Below are positions 1 through 10,162 of a stretch of DNA of 64,000 nt, in pieces. The notes under the pieces are model-generated. The model made no database searches. It saw only the letters and a program-made list of their open reading frames with translations, and was not told where the DNA came from. The position numbers and the translations under genes are program-made. Numbering within the stretch: position 1 is the first letter of the stretch; each line of letters starts with the position of its first letter. This stretch comes from Symbiodinium microadriaticum (Eukaryota; Sar; Dinophyceae; Suessiales; Symbiodiniaceae), in the NCBI GenBank assembly GCA_001939145.1, contig LSRX01000133.1, forward strand, positions 461,563-525,562, in the 5' to 3' direction.

Positions 1-1956
1 GGGCACACCTGGCTCCAAGGGCAAAAATGCAACATTGCATAAGATAATAACCCCAAGCCCGTGCTAGCGAAGGGACTGAGGACTAAACCCTTAGTCCAGA
101 GTTTTGGTGTATATAATACTATATTATATCGAGAAACCCCCAAAACCCTATTCTAATTATTAAGGCCCCTATGTTACAGGGGCGGATTGTCTTTGGCTTT
201 GCACCCATGGGCTTTAGGGGTTCTTTGCTTCGCTTTCTGTTCTTCCCAGGTGCGCTCCTCGAATCTAGCTCCGACAACTCGAAACAATATTAGGGCTTTA
301 AGCGTCGGTAATCGTATTCTGCAGGGGTTTCTTTTTATCCTTAGCCTACCGCTACCAGATACAATGTACCCCCCGAAACCCTATTCTAACCACAAGGGCC
401 CCTACATCACTTAGTAGCACCTTGCAGGGATTAGATGGGCCCTTTGAGACGGACAGCTTAACGATATTTCGCTCGGGCAACGAAGGATTCGGGGGCCTGG
501 GGCCTAAATGCCAAAGAGCTTTCTCGGTTTGGGCGCTTTGGGGTTTAGGGGTTTAGGATTTTCGGGCCCCTTCGCTCTCTATGCAACAACTTTCCATGCT
601 TTCAAGGCCCTAGATTCCAAGAAGCCCTTTGCTCGAAAGCAAAGCGATGATACGAGCAGGCCATGTTGATCATTACGACCGGGAGAATGCCGGATATTCG
701 GTCCGCCATGGCCGCATCCGCTTCTTGGCTGCTACTGAGTGCCGGGGGTCTTGGGGGCCAGGTTTGGATACCATACCGCCGCCCGATAAGAGCTACACCG
801 GCACTCCCCCGTTTCCCGTGTCTGACCCACCGTGTTTCGACCCTTGCGGTGCAGTCTGCCTAGTTGTGCCACGTTTGCCACAGGTGCAGCAAGAGCTGTT
901 CATGCCGCTTTTCTTTTTGGGTCTACACTCTCAAGCAAAAAGAGCGCCGCTCGAATTGCCAACACATGCCAGATATCACTACACACATTCTACTAGTCTC
1001 TTGTCGTGAAAGCCTTGACGTCGGTCTTAACCCGTTTTAGCCTGCCCGAAGCAACACCTAGATATGGACATTGGGTTCAACATGATCTTAAACAGCCGAC
1101 TGTTCCCATTCGGCTTGGCCTAGAAGACGCACGAAACCTCAGCGTCTACGTACCCCCCCCCCCCCGCCGGACCGACCGGAGGTGTCTTTTCGTCAGAGCA
1201 GAGGGCAATCTATGTAGAGTCGATTCATGCAGCGGTGTCGTCATAAAAAGGGGGCCTTGCACTATAATCTGCCCCAGAATCCAATCAAGATTGTCAAGTC
1301 TCCCAGAGTATGCTTCGGCACACAAGCTACTGCACGATACAGGCCAAAGCTTGGTTGGTTCGTGGGGATTCTCCGTTTGTAGGGTCTAGGACTCACTACT
1401 ACAAGCCCTAGACATCACGGCGGAGCTTTGGTAAAAGGTTTTCAACAAAGACATCTGCAACATCTTGAGATTGTCTTCGATACCGCGAAATCGAAGGAAA
1501 GCAAACGTGTCGATCTTTAGCAAACAGCAACAGTCCTCCATCACTCTTCAAACACGTACATAGAATACAAGTCTGGTATAGTCGATGTCCCTAGATTCCC
1601 GAAGGCATTCCAATCCTGTGCATTCCTTACGCGCTTGCCCTGAATCCATCCTGGTGCTTAGCTGAGTTTGCAGTTTCATGGCAGTTACTGTGGTCTCTTC
1701 TAATTTTTCAGTGACACTGTGTGACAAACCTCCCATTGTGCCTAGTTCGGCCACAATCTGTACCATTGGCTTCCGTCCGAGGCTTCCCAAGGACCAGTCA
1801 GGTGACACCGGGTGTGTGAAACACTTAAAGGCAGCAACAGATAACTGCAAGTAGAAAGCGCTGAGAGGTTTCGTGCACCTTCACAACTATCCCACCTATC
1901 GCCGCGAGCTGCTGGTTGGGGTCGCGTCTACGATGCAGCCCCCAGGCTAAAATCGT

Positions 1957-2007
1957 CTTTTAGGGTTTAGGGGTTTAGGGTTTAGGGGTTTAGAGTTTAG
2001 GGTTTAA
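1957..2007 (+). repeat. Telomere-like TTTAGGG array
   Basis: Several direct copies of TTTAGGG and the one-base-longer TTTAGGGG lie in a row. This matches the plant/dinoflagellate-type telomere unit but sits inside the sequence, not at an end. Confidence 0.85.
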
Positions 2008-2325
2008 GGGAGGTACGACCAGTCGATCGACAGGTTCTCGAAGTTCTCGCTGACAAGACGAAGAAGGTCTGTGAAACAGTCAAAGCCCTAAGCACTGCGC
2101 GGAATTGCCTTACCTTCGAAGCTCTCGCCTTCGCCCGAGTATCAGAGCCCAAACCCTCCCTTAAACTCCCATGATCCTGCTTTTTTTCCGGTAGGGCCCT
2201 TAGTATACTAGGTTTGGGGTTTAGGGTTTAGGGTAAAAGCTCTACGATAGAACTCAGATATGGAGACCTACCAGGAAGCGAGTTCTGATGGCTGGTGATA
2301 CAGCCTGAACCCCAGGAGGTTGGTC

Positions 2326-2466
2326 CCCAAACCCCTAAACCCCTAAACCCTTCATCCCTACATCCTAAACCCTAAACCCCTACTTAAACCCACAACCCTA
2401 AACCCCTAAACCCCTATAAACCCTAAACTCCCATAAACCCTAAGCCCCCAAAAATCCCCCTAAGCC
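2326..2466 (-). repeat. Degenerate CCCTAAA array
   Basis: The complementary telomere-like strand, with many variant units (CCCCTAAA, CCCTATAAA, CCCATAAA). The degeneracy suggests an old interstitial array. Confidence 0.8.
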
Positions 2467-2640
2467 CTTGTCATGAGGGAAACAGAGGGAGCCATGGATT
2501 CGACTCCTTCCACAGCAGCTGCTGCCGCTGCCGCTGCTGCTGCAGAAAATCGACCCATCCGTGTAGAGCTCCGAAGTGCTGTGAGACTCAGATGTCCGAG
2601 TGGGGTTTAAGCTCTAGGGAAGCTGCCTAAACCCTAAACC

Positions 2641-2702
2641 TTATATATATATATATATATGTATATAACTATATAACATATAACATATATATATATATAT
2701 AT
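2641..2702. repeat. TA-rich microsatellite
   Basis: An imperfect (TA)n tract with GTATATAAC and CATATAACA interruptions. It is flanked directly by telomere-like CCCTAAA units on both sides. Confidence 0.85.
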
Positions 2703-3114
2703 ACACATAATAAACCCTACACCCTAAGCCCCCGTGCTGCGGAGAAAGGGTTACTGCACTTGAAAGACAACCCTGAAACCCTGTACGCCTTAAACCTTAT
2801 AAACCCTAAACCACATAAGGTGTGTTAAAGTGTTAAGGTTGACATGTCAGGGTTTGGAGAGGAAGCGTAGCTTCGATGGATTCCGTTTCAGCATCAGGGT
2901 CCGGTAGCGTAGGAGGGGTAGGTTGAGAATTGAGCGCTATGTTTAGCAGTGTTTCAATCATTCAGGTCCCGACAATACCTTGATGGTCGTAGGTTGCTGG
3001 ACGAATACTTCCGGTCTCAGGATGCGAATAGCGTAACAAGTACCATCAAGCACTTGCATTGCATTCGCAAGCATTGCTACATCTAGCTGCCCTGCTTGTG
3101 ACCCTGCTTTGCAG

Positions 3115-3814
3115 TACCTTGCTCCGTCAAGCCAGGAATGGGGATCTACTGTCTGAGCTTCAGCAGGAAGTGCCGTGTGGCGTAGGCGATTTGCAGTGTC
3201 GTCTGGCCGCCAGATTCTGCGATGGTGCTCGGCCCACCTTGCTATTCGATGGCTCTCCTCTGGCTTCCACGGATTTCCTTTATGAGGATGTTTCTTTGGC
3301 CGTGGTTCGTCGCGCATTGCCGGAAGAAGAGGCAGCCTCCCTTCATGCGGCTCGCACAGCCATGTCCCAAGTAAGGGTAGAGCACCTCCAACTTGTCAAA
3401 GACCTGAGAATGCCGCCTGAACCGGTGCGGGACGTACTGGCTGCGACGATGAGCCTGCTCGATCTGAGAGAGCACTCCTGGATGCTGGGTTCTTGTTAAG
3501 GGATTTAAGGTAAGTTGCCATAATCGGGATCTATAGTAAACAATATGGTTTCCTTATTATGGTAACTTTAAATCTAAATCCCTTAACAAGAACCCAGGAT
3601 GTCGATGAAGAAGTTCCTGTCTCAGAGGGCAATCGTCTCGAGGCTGGTCGCCCTGGAGCCCCTCCAAGTGAGCTTCGACAGTCAGCTCGCCGTGCAAGAG
3701 ATTGTGCGTCGCCACTCCAACAGCTTCAGGAACGAGGTCATCAGTCGTTGCTCTATAGCTCTCGCTCCTTTCGCGACCTTGGTGAGGGCGTTCCTAGTGT
3801 GCTGGAAAGCTTGA
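3115..3814 (+). CDS. Ubiquitin-like plus dynein-stalk-like protein, copy 1 (split by an intron)
   Basis: This exon pair encodes two regions. The first (about 3128-3330) reads like a beta-grasp ubiquitin-like segment, with the core LLFDGSPLASTDFLYED followed by a SLAVVRR strand. The second resembles the start of the dynein heavy-chain stalk: LKDLRMPPEPVRDV before the interruption, then LVALEPLQVSFDSQ and LAPFATLVRAFLVCW after it. In dyneins this coiled-coil region carries the microtubule-binding tip; whether this protein binds microtubules is inference. A 113-bp inverted-repeat element interrupts the frame at 3485-3597; removing 3481-3597 rejoins HSW to MSMKKFL in the same frame, as the paralogue at 5.6 kb predicts. 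A 3' splice site after a pyrimidine run is plausible at 3114, so earlier exons may be missing. The TGA at 3812-3814 falls where the paralogue also stops. Confidence 0.6.
3481..3597 (+). other. Candidate GA-AG intron formed by an inverted-repeat element
   Basis: The stretch starts GATG, ends CCCAG and is followed by GATG, so the ends fit a GA-AG intron with the AG-G acceptor context typical of dinoflagellates. It has an in-frame TAA near its start, so translation needs it removed. Its length of 117 is a multiple of three, and the flanking halves are in the same frame. The paralogue at 5628-6197 lacks it. Confidence 0.6.
3485..3597. mobile_element. Introner-like inverted-repeat element (113 bp)
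   Basis: It has perfect 22-bp terminal inverted repeats beginning CTGGGTTCTTGTTAAGGG and a 4-bp direct repeat GATG at 3481-3484 and 3598-3601 that looks like a target-site duplication. The interior (CCATAATCGGGATCTATAG) recurs at 8160-8247, and a more diverged version lies near 4355-4435. No protein is encoded. Confidence 0.75.
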
Positions 3815-4354
3815 CTGCGAGCGGAAGAGGCCCCTCGATGCCCGATTGCGTTAGGGGTTAGGGTTTCTGGGCCCCCAAACCCCAAACCCACACTAAACCC
3901 TAAACCCTAAACCAAGGCAACCCGAAGCCTTAGACACACTAAGCCCTAAGCCCGGATCCTCAGCTTGGGTAGAAACATCCCTTGGGCCGTTGCTTCCAAA
4001 GGCCAAACCCCACCTTCTGTAGAAGCCGTCATCTTTTGAGAAGGGTTTGGGAAGATCTCCATGATCCTATAGGGACTCTATGGGCCATATTCGCAACTAG
4101 TTCTTCAGACCCATAGGAGTTGCTCCCCCCTCCCCGTCATCACGGTCCATTTTTTCGGAGTTTAGCATGTACCATGACATTTATCGGCATCGTCATCGTC
4201 ACGGCTGCTGGTCTGAGGAGATGGGGAGCCTCTGAATTTCTGACTACTTGTCTGTTTGAGCTCCCGGTGAATCTCAACTACACAACCCCAACGCCCCGGA
4301 CCATCCCCGCAGTCCATCAGAATATATCTCTCACGCAAGCTGGAAATTTGCCAA

Positions 4355-4435
4355 GAAGGTTACCATCGTAAAGATCTGTAGTGGGCTGGAGAGATCTATA
4401 GTGAATAGATATGGCTTCCTTATGATGGTATCTTG
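4355..4435. mobile_element. Diverged relative of the introner-like element
   Basis: The left part (GTTACCATCGTAAAGATCT) and right part (CTTCCTTATGATGGTA) form imperfect inverted repeats and resemble the interior of the 3485-3597 element. Termini are unclear. Confidence 0.4.
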
Positions 4436-4499
4436 CACATCAGGCTAAGGCCTCTCGAGCCCCGATACTGTGTGACAACTGGTGTTTCGTACACCCCAA

Positions 4500-4583
4500 T
4501 ACCCATAGTAGTTCCTCTTTGGATTAAACTTATAGGATCCTAAATATAAACCACAACAAGGAACTATGATGGAGCCTCTGGGT
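4500..4583. mobile_element. MITE, relative of the 94-bp family
   Basis: Starts TACCCATAGTAGTTCCTCTTT and ends GGAACTATGATGGAGCCTCTGGGT, so the arms are imperfect inverted repeats sharing the AGTAGTTCC core with the 94-bp family. Confidence 0.6.
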
Positions 4584-4712
4584 GCAGCAACGATTACAAC
4601 AAAGCTTTTGATTCTCAAGACACCCCGAGCCCTGCAAGCCTTTGCCGCCTCTTGCGCGCTCCCTCCTCCACTGGTGCAGGTTCTCCAACACTGTAAACTT
4701 AGGCCATCAAGG

Positions 4713-4806
4713 CCCTAAACCCCTTAACGCCTTCACCTAAACCCTAAAGCCTAAACCCTATAAACCCCATAACGCCTATAAACCCTATAAACCCTAAACC
4801 CTAAGA
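4713..4806 (-). repeat. Degenerate CCCTAAA array
   Basis: Units of CCCTAAA and CCCTATAAA in succession. Confidence 0.8.
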
Positions 4807-4888
4807 ACCGATTGAGTACTCGAAACCCTCAGGCTCAAGCCCTCAAGAATGCAGCTATGCAGCCCCAAGAGCTGTCGCAGCCATCTCG

Positions 4889-4986
4889 ATATGGATGGGT
4901 CCCGTTTAAAGGATCCAAAAAATAAAGGGTGCCGTACTATATTCGGAACCTAAAAAGAGAGACTCCGACTTAGAGAACTACCCATA
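4889..4986. mobile_element. MITE-like palindromic element, GTGCCGTACTAT family
   Basis: Left arm ATATGGATGGGTCCC and right arm AGAGAACTACCCATAT are inverted repeats. The central GGGTGCCGTACTAT is the reverse complement of the centre of the element at 14662-14760. Confidence 0.6.
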
Positions 4987-5264
4987 TCGAGCCAGGGGTA
5001 CTGCTGTTTCCGGGCTGTCTTGCTACCTCCACAGAAGGTCCATAACCCAGTCAAGGTTTGCTTGGTCTCTCAGATTTGGAGGAAGCCCAAACCGTCGAAC
5101 CCGGCTCACCGACCAAGCAAACCCTCAATCATGGACGGTCTTGCCGCGAGGGACATGGAGCCGCACCAGCCGACTCGTTCCCCAGACGAGAATCGCCCCT
5201 TCCGTGTTGAGTTCCGGAGCGCATTGAAACTTAGCTGTCCAGAGGAAGCCAGTTTTGAAGAGTG

Positions 5265-5376
5265 TACCCATAGGTTCCATTGTAGTTCCTTTTGGGCTTA
5301 CCTTATGGGATCCTAGATAGAAGCCAGAAGAAGGAACTACTCTGGAGCCTAGTTTAAATAATGGAGCCTCTGGGTA
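5265..5376. mobile_element. MITE, relative of the 94-bp family
   Basis: Starts TACCCATAGGTTCCATTGTA and ends ATGGAGCCTCTGGGTA. It contains the AGTTCCTTTTGGG and GGAACTAC arms, plus an extra TCTGGAGCCTAG segment near the right end. Confidence 0.6.
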
Positions 5377-5627
5377 AGGACTATAGTCACCGGGATTCTT
5401 CTTCTTTCAAACTTAGGTTTGAGGATTTGGTTTAGAGACGGCGGTGAGCCGGTTCGGGTTCAGGGATGGCGGTTTAGTGGAATTGACTACTTTGTTTTGT
5501 GGTTTAGGGGACATGGTTTCATAATTTCGGAATACCACATTCCCAGGAGGAGCTGTGCGGCAAAGTTGGTGCGGCCCTGCTTGAAAGGCCTAAGCATAAA
5601 CCCTAAACTTCAGCTACCTTTTCCCAG

Positions 5628-6197
5628 CAAGTCAGGAACGGGGATCTACTGTATGAGCGGCAGCAGGAAGGACCATGTCGTGTGGGCGATCTGCAGTGTC
5701 ATTTGGCCGCCAAGTTAGGCGATAATGTTCGCCCCACCTTGCTCTTCGATGGCTCTCCTCTGGCTTCAACGGATTTCCTTTATGAGGATGTTTCTTTGGC
5801 CGTGATTCGCCACACTTTGTCACAAAGGGCTGCCTCTGCGTTGCAGTCTGCTCGCAAAGCAGTTTCTGGGGTCAAGGAAACTCAGCTGCAAGACCTCAAG
5901 TCTATAATCAAGCCATCTGAGATGATGCTGGACGTGATGGCTGCTATTCTGAGCCTGCTCGGTCAAAGGGAGCACTCGTGGCATTCGATCCGAAAGCTGC
6001 TAGGTCGATATGAACTACCGTCAAGGCTTTTCGCCCTCGAGCCCCACCAAGTGAGCTTCGAAAACCAGCTCGTGGTTCAGCAGATTGTGGAGCAACATGC
6101 TGACAGCTTTAGGCACGAGGTCATCGTCAAGTACGCCACGGCTCTCGCGCCCTTGGCTGCCTTGGTGAGGGCTTTCCTAGAGTGCTGGGCTGGCTGA
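5628..6197 (+). CDS. Ubiquitin-like plus dynein-stalk-like protein, copy 2
   Basis: The frame is open from a plausible splice acceptor (a pyrimidine run then CCCAG at 5623-5627) to the TGA at 6195-6197. About the first 55 residues form a ubiquitin-like segment (core LLFDGSPLASTDFLYED). The rest resembles the dynein heavy-chain stalk: LQDLKSIIKPSEMMLDVM and AAILSLLGQ, then W-x-x-I-RKLL and LALVRAFLECW equivalents in the order seen in dyneins. It lacks the ATPase modules, so it is not itself a motor. It is clearly paralogous to the 3.1-kb copy at DNA level over its whole length, including the shared stop position, but has no intron after HSW. No start codon is assigned, because upstream exons probably exist or have been lost. 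It could be a real small gene or a retained exon fragment. Confidence 0.6.
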   Translation, partial: QVRNGDLLYERQQEGPCRVGDLQCHLAAKLGDNVRPTLLFDGSPLASTDFLYEDVSLAVIRHTLSQRAASALQSARKAVSGVKETQLQDLKSIIKPSEMMLDVMAAILSLLGQREHSWHSIRKLLGRYELPSRLFALEPHQVSFENQLVVQQIVEQHADSFRHEVIVKYATALAPLAALVRAFLECWAG

Positions 6198-6302
6198 CTG
6201 CGTACCGGCAAAAATTCCTGATGCCCGGTGGCGTTTGAGGGTTTGGCCTTGGGATCCTGCGGGCATACCTTACAAGCCCGCCAGCCGAACATCTCTTCGC
6301 CG

Positions 6303-6396
6303 TACCCATAGGCCCCTAAGTAGTTCCTTTTTATGGTTGATAGATAGAATCCTTTGAGGTAATCCCAGAAAGGAACTGCTTAGGGGCCTATGGGTA
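6303..6396. mobile_element. 94-bp MITE, copy 1
   Basis: Near-perfect inverted repeat from TACCCATAGGCCCCTAAGTA to TTAGGGGCCTATGGGTA, with a short unpaired centre. TA occurs at both ends, which fits a Tc1/mariner-type TA target. Eight related copies were found in the window. Confidence 0.85.
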
Positions 6397-7851
6397 GAGC
6401 CTTCTAGAAGCTGTGCGCCTCGCCTCAGCTTGTAGGATGACCCGCGAGGGGTGGCATGCACGGTGCGAATGTTTGTAGGTACCCGGCAGGCCGAAAGCCG
6501 AACATGTCTCTAAACAGCTACTGACATAGATACATGCATTCGTGTTCATATGTGTGTACACACAAGTTGATTTGCACACATAGTTGTCTATATACTTGGA
6601 GACGCTCACACGCAAGCTACGAGCCAGCGCTGACTCGCAGCTTCAACCGCAGAGAACTTTACCATTTTGCAACCATGGATTTTAAAATCAAGACCAAGTG
6701 AACATATGGCTCACATGGCCTCAAGGCATGGCGGGCCTGAATCGAATGTAGAAGCCTGAATATGTAGAAATAGTTTTCTGCAGCGTTCCTTTCTGCAACT
6801 ATAGTATAATACAGTACTCCCGCAAAGCCTTTTTTCCTATACTACGAGCTCAGGACTTCTGGGCATAGAGCTCTTTCTAAAACCGGAATGATCAGGGGAG
6901 ACCTGTATAGTCCAGAAGTTCAACCTCCCGCAGGAACTTTGGGAAACGCATTGGGTTTAGGGTTTAGGGTTTTTGGGATGGGGCCGTGGACGTTGAAGGA
7001 TGTTTTGATCTTAGGGGCTTCTGCGTGGCTTTTTTCACCAAGCAAACCTTCCTAGAACCGGCCTCGCCGGCCCCCCTAGTCTTGAGTGGTCCCCATCTCC
7101 CATCCCTGCCATGCCGTAGTTGCTTGTTAGCTTGTTACCAAGTCAAAAGAGCGCCGGCCCCCAATAATCGCTAAGTACCTGAAGCCCGACGGCACACCAG
7201 CAAGAAGTTGCCGAAATGTTCAGGCGAAAGCAGCAAACATGCACACACCGATCGGGCTCGGGGTTTCTCTGGGTTTACATGGGATGTAGATGTTGCTGGG
7301 CATCGGATTTGTCTTATAGGGCCTTGCGATGGATCGATTTATGGTCTGGGCTTTCTATGGCTTCGATTCCAAGGTTTCGGAACCCTAAACCCTAAACCCT
7401 AAAACCCTAAACCCTGAACCCTAAACTCTAAACCGGAATCAGAGCTTGGCTCTCTGAGCTCTTTAAAATGCTGCAGCCTGGAGCTTCATACATCGGGTTT
7501 TCGCGCCTCCAAACTGGGCGATGGGAGCATCCGAATTTCTGATTGCCGAGCCTGGTCAAAGTTTTATAAACCCTATAAACCCTAAACCCCTAAACCCTAA
7601 ACCCTAAACGCATATACTCCCCGGGTGGGCGGGGGGTCTCCCAGAGAATAACATAAAGGTCGGAAAATGGTCACTTGAAGAGCACCGCGTTTTCGTACGA
7701 TTGTCTCGCAAAATCCACCATACAGCTTATCCTAAGAATCGAATTTAAATCCCTTGTGGCCAGCGATTCTGATCTCCATGATTTTCCTTTTCCGAGGTTA
7801 GACGTTTAGGTTCAGGGTGCAGCGCTAGGGGTGCTATGACGCTGCCATCCT

Positions 7852-8007
7852 ACCCTAAACCCATAAAGCCCTGAACCCTGAACCCTGGGGTTTAGGGTTT
7901 AGGGTCTAGGGTTTCATCCTACCCTAAACCCTAACCCCTAAACCCTAAACCCAAGACCCAAAACCCTAAACCCTAAGTTCTAAACCCAAAACCTCGAACC
8001 CTAGGTT
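7852..8007. repeat. Telomere-like arrays in both orientations
   Basis: CCCTAAA and CCCTGAA units, then GGGTTTAGGGTTTAGGG units at 7888-7912, then CCCTAAA units again, so the repeat strand flips twice within about 150 bp. Confidence 0.8.
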
Positions 8008-8159
8008 CCTGGTGGATGAAGTGGCGGAAGCAGAACGCACCCAGGACTATCTGGCCGGGGGGCTTGGCCAACTAAGGGCTGCCTCGCTCAGTCTGCAGCG
8101 GTTTAGGGTCCGCCGGTTTAGGGTTTAGGGTTTAGGCTTTAGGCTTTAGGCTTTAGTTT

Positions 8160-8250
8160 AAGTAAGTTACCATAATCGGGATCTATAGTAGGTATTCTGG
8201 TTTCTGTATTCTGGTAGCTTAAAGTCAATCCCTTAGCAAGAACCCTGTCA
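8160..8250. mobile_element. Introner-like element, copy 2 (left end lost)
   Basis: Shares the interior GTTACCATAATCGGGATCTA and the right end AATCCCTTAGCAAGAACCC with the 3485-3597 element. The left terminal repeat is replaced by telomere-like TTTAGGC units. Confidence 0.7.
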
Positions 8251-8273
8251 CGGCATCGTACGGTCTACCTACA

Positions 8274-8361
8274 GTCTCCATCGTAGGTACATTTTCTTGC
8301 TTTCCCGATTTGATGCTAACGATCCCAGAAGGCAACTCTAAAGACGAATTACAATGGAGAC
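8274..8361. mobile_element. 88-bp MITE (GTCTCCAT ends), copy 1
   Basis: Begins GTCTCCATCGTA and ends TTACAATGGAGAC. The same length and ends recur at 12008-12095; the interior differs. Confidence 0.65.
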
Positions 8362-8712
8362 AAAAAGGCAGAGTGTGGAGTTGAGGTGTCATTCCTAAAC
8401 CCTAAACCCTAATTCCCGAACCTCGAACATGAATCAACCCTAAACCCTAAACCCTAATTAAAGTCTTGGGGGCTCCAAGCCTGTACCCTGTACCCTGCAG
8501 CTTAAAATAAAGCACCTTACCTCGGTTTAGGGTTTCGGGTTTTAGGGAGAAAGAACCCTGAGAACCAATGACCCTCAACGTGGGTGGGTGGAGAGCGTGT
8601 TTAGGGGTTAGGGGTCCTGGATGGAACATTCACGTCTCCTCTCAAGAACCGTATTTCGTTATTCATTTCAACGCTAGCATAATTGGGGCCCTAAACCCTA
8701 AACCCTAAACCG

Positions 8713-9129
8713 TCACCATACTCGTACATAGCGTCCAGGTCGAGCATGGTCCGGATGACCCAGGTCTTCTTCCTCGCGCGACCTCAGCCGGCGTATCCGC
8801 CTTTGGAGATGCAGGCCCACCTTCTTATCAGAGCCGGGACAGTGAGAAAGCAACATCTGCGACAGGAGCCGGGCTTTTGGTTGAAGCGCTTCAGCCTTTA
8901 CTCTGAGCAGGCAGGACCAACAGGCATCACGTGCGCCAGAAGCAGCCGGCTCCGAGAAGCCGTCTCCGGGGAAAGCACGTTCTCTGCCCGAATCTTTTAA
9001 AATCTGGGGCTGCTGAAAGGGCGGTCTGACTGAGTTGGTAGATTCGTCGAATCTTCCGCGCACAACGACATCGAGCATCATCTTCGGACCAGCGGGGCGC
9101 TTCGGCAGGGCTATACCCATTCCAGGCAT
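8713..9129 (-). CDS. Possible hypothetical protein or exon (138 aa)
   Basis: An uninterrupted minus-strand frame starting at ATG, with MPGMGIALPKRPAGPKMMLD at the N-terminus and mixed composition. It sits in one of the few stretches here without telomere-like repeats. No domain is recognised, and an 84-residue plus-strand frame (8746-9000) overlaps it, so the coding strand is uncertain. The frame ends inside a non-repeat region just downstream of a CCCTAAA array. Treat it as a candidate exon only. Confidence 0.2.
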   Translation of the reverse strand: MPGMGIALPKRPAGPKMMLDVVVRGRFDESTNSVRPPFQQPQILKDSGRERAFPGDGFSEPAASGARDACWSCLLRVKAEALQPKARLLSQMLLSHCPGSDKKVGLHLQRRIRRLRSREEEDLGHPDHARPGRYVRVW

Positions 9130-9211
9130 GCCGCAGTTTTTTCACCTCGAACGGATATTTCATCACTGCCCATGGGGCAAGCAAACCCCTGCATGACGTT
9201 GTCCGCTGCAC

Positions 9212-9400
9212 TTGGCAAAGGCCCTACATTGGGTGAGGCAGGGACACATTGAGCCAAGCGCCGAACTCAGCGCATTGGTGTGGAGACCCACCATTGCCTC
9301 CACAAGCGCTGCATTGAAGACTGAGTCTGGACGAGAAGCCTTCAAGCTCTTCTACGGATGGGGAGCGCAAGGCCCAGATGGCATCGTACGGATACTTGCT
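9212..9400 (+). CDS. Possible exon fragment
   Basis: An open plus-strand stretch with balanced composition (it includes REAFKLFYGWGAQGPDGIVR) that runs straight into a CCCTAAA array, where it loses meaning. There is no recognised domain and no clear start or end. Confidence 0.15.
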
Positions 9401-9402
9401 CC

Positions 9403-9475
9403 CCTAAACCCTATAAGCCCTAAACCGCAAATCCTAAACCCTAAACCCTAAACCCCTAAACCCCTAAACCGTAAA
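9403..9475 (-). repeat. CCCTAAA array
   Basis: Telomere-like units, C-rich strand on top. Confidence 0.85.
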
Positions 9476-9587
9476 GCCCCTGAACCCTAAGCTTCAAGCC
9501 CACAGTCATTCGCCTCGAGGAATGAAGTTCCCTAAGGCCTGAAGCCCTACTACGAAATCCCCGGCTCCCCGGTTCGAGATAGCTTGG

Positions 9588-9845
9588 GGTTTAGGGCTTT
9601 GGATTTAGGGCTTAGGGTTTAGAGCTTAGGGTTTAGGGCTTAGGGCATTGGGTTGAGGGCTTTTAGGGCTTTGGGTTTAGGGTTTAGGGCTTTGGGTTTA
9701 GGGCTTTGGGTTTAGGGCTTTGGGTTTAGGGTGGTTTAGGGCTTAGGGCTTAGGGCTTTGGGTTTAGGGCTTTGGGTTTAGGGTGGTTTAGGGCTTAGGG
9801 CTTAGGGCTTTGGGTTTAGGGCTTAGGGTTTAGGGTGGTTTAGGT
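9588..9845 (+). repeat. Degenerate TTTAGGG/CTTAGGG/CTTTGGG array
   Basis: About 258 bp of seven-base-like units with a higher-order pattern: blocks of GGGCTTTGGGTTTAGGG punctuated by TTTAGGGTGGTTTAGGG. This suggests local amplification after the array had diverged. Confidence 0.85.
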
Positions 9846-9952
9846 TGCAAACCTCGGAACCGCTCTTAGGACTCTAAACCTTAAGTCTCAAAGCTCTAAA
9901 GCGCCAAAAAAATCCCGAAAACCCAAAGCCCACTCAACCATCAAAACCCTAA

Positions 9953-10060
9953 ACCCTAAACCCTCAACCCTCAACACCCTAAACCCTATAAACCCTAAAC
10001 CCAAAGCCCAGAATCCACAAACCCTGAACCCTAAACCCTAAAACCCAAACCTAAACACAA
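9953..10060 (-). repeat. CCCTAAA array
   Basis: C-rich strand units with CCCTCAA and CCCTGAA variants, opposite in orientation to the arrays on either side. Confidence 0.8.
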
Positions 10061-10162
10061 TGCCTGAACGCCCAAGCTCCTAAAGCCCAGCCCAGGGATC
10101 CCCGGAATTCCGCGCCTTCAACCCCCACGCCTTACCTGTGACCCCAAAACCTACAAAATAGT

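Larger units (their letters stand above)
1..3114. other. Gene-poor repeat region with telomere-like repeats
   Basis: No convincing gene is visible here. The stretch contains short TTTAGGG or CCCTAAA arrays (about 1957-2007, 2214-2232 and 2326-2466), a poly-C run at 1153-1164, a TA microsatellite near 2641-2702, and a GCTGCC trinucleotide run near 2515-2545. A remnant of an inverted-repeat element lies at about 123-178; its AAAACCCTATTCTAATTAT arm recurs at 35.5 kb. Open frames at 187-414, 629-1009 and 1006-1389 have no recognisable domain and unremarkable composition, so they are not called as genes. Confidence 0.6.
3815..5627. other. Intergenic stretch with short inverted-repeat elements
   Basis: Contains degenerate telomere-like arrays (about 3882-3915 and 4713-4806) and three kinds of short inverted-repeat element, described separately. 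Open frames at 4120-4371, 5020-5316 and 5419-5718 have no recognisable domain; the last runs into the 5.6-kb exon in another frame. Confidence 0.5.
6397..8712. other. Intergenic repeat region
   Basis: No gene is supported. It holds telomere-like arrays at about 6955-6972, 7378-7434, 7561-7612, 7852-8007 and 8100-8160, a second copy of the introner-like family near 8160-8247, and an 88-bp inverted-repeat element at 8274-8361. A TACA/TGTG-rich tract lies at 6520-6600. Confidence 0.5.

Noticed and set aside
1153-1164. Poly-C run as a regulatory site
   Set aside because: A single homopolymer in repeat-rich DNA gives no functional evidence.
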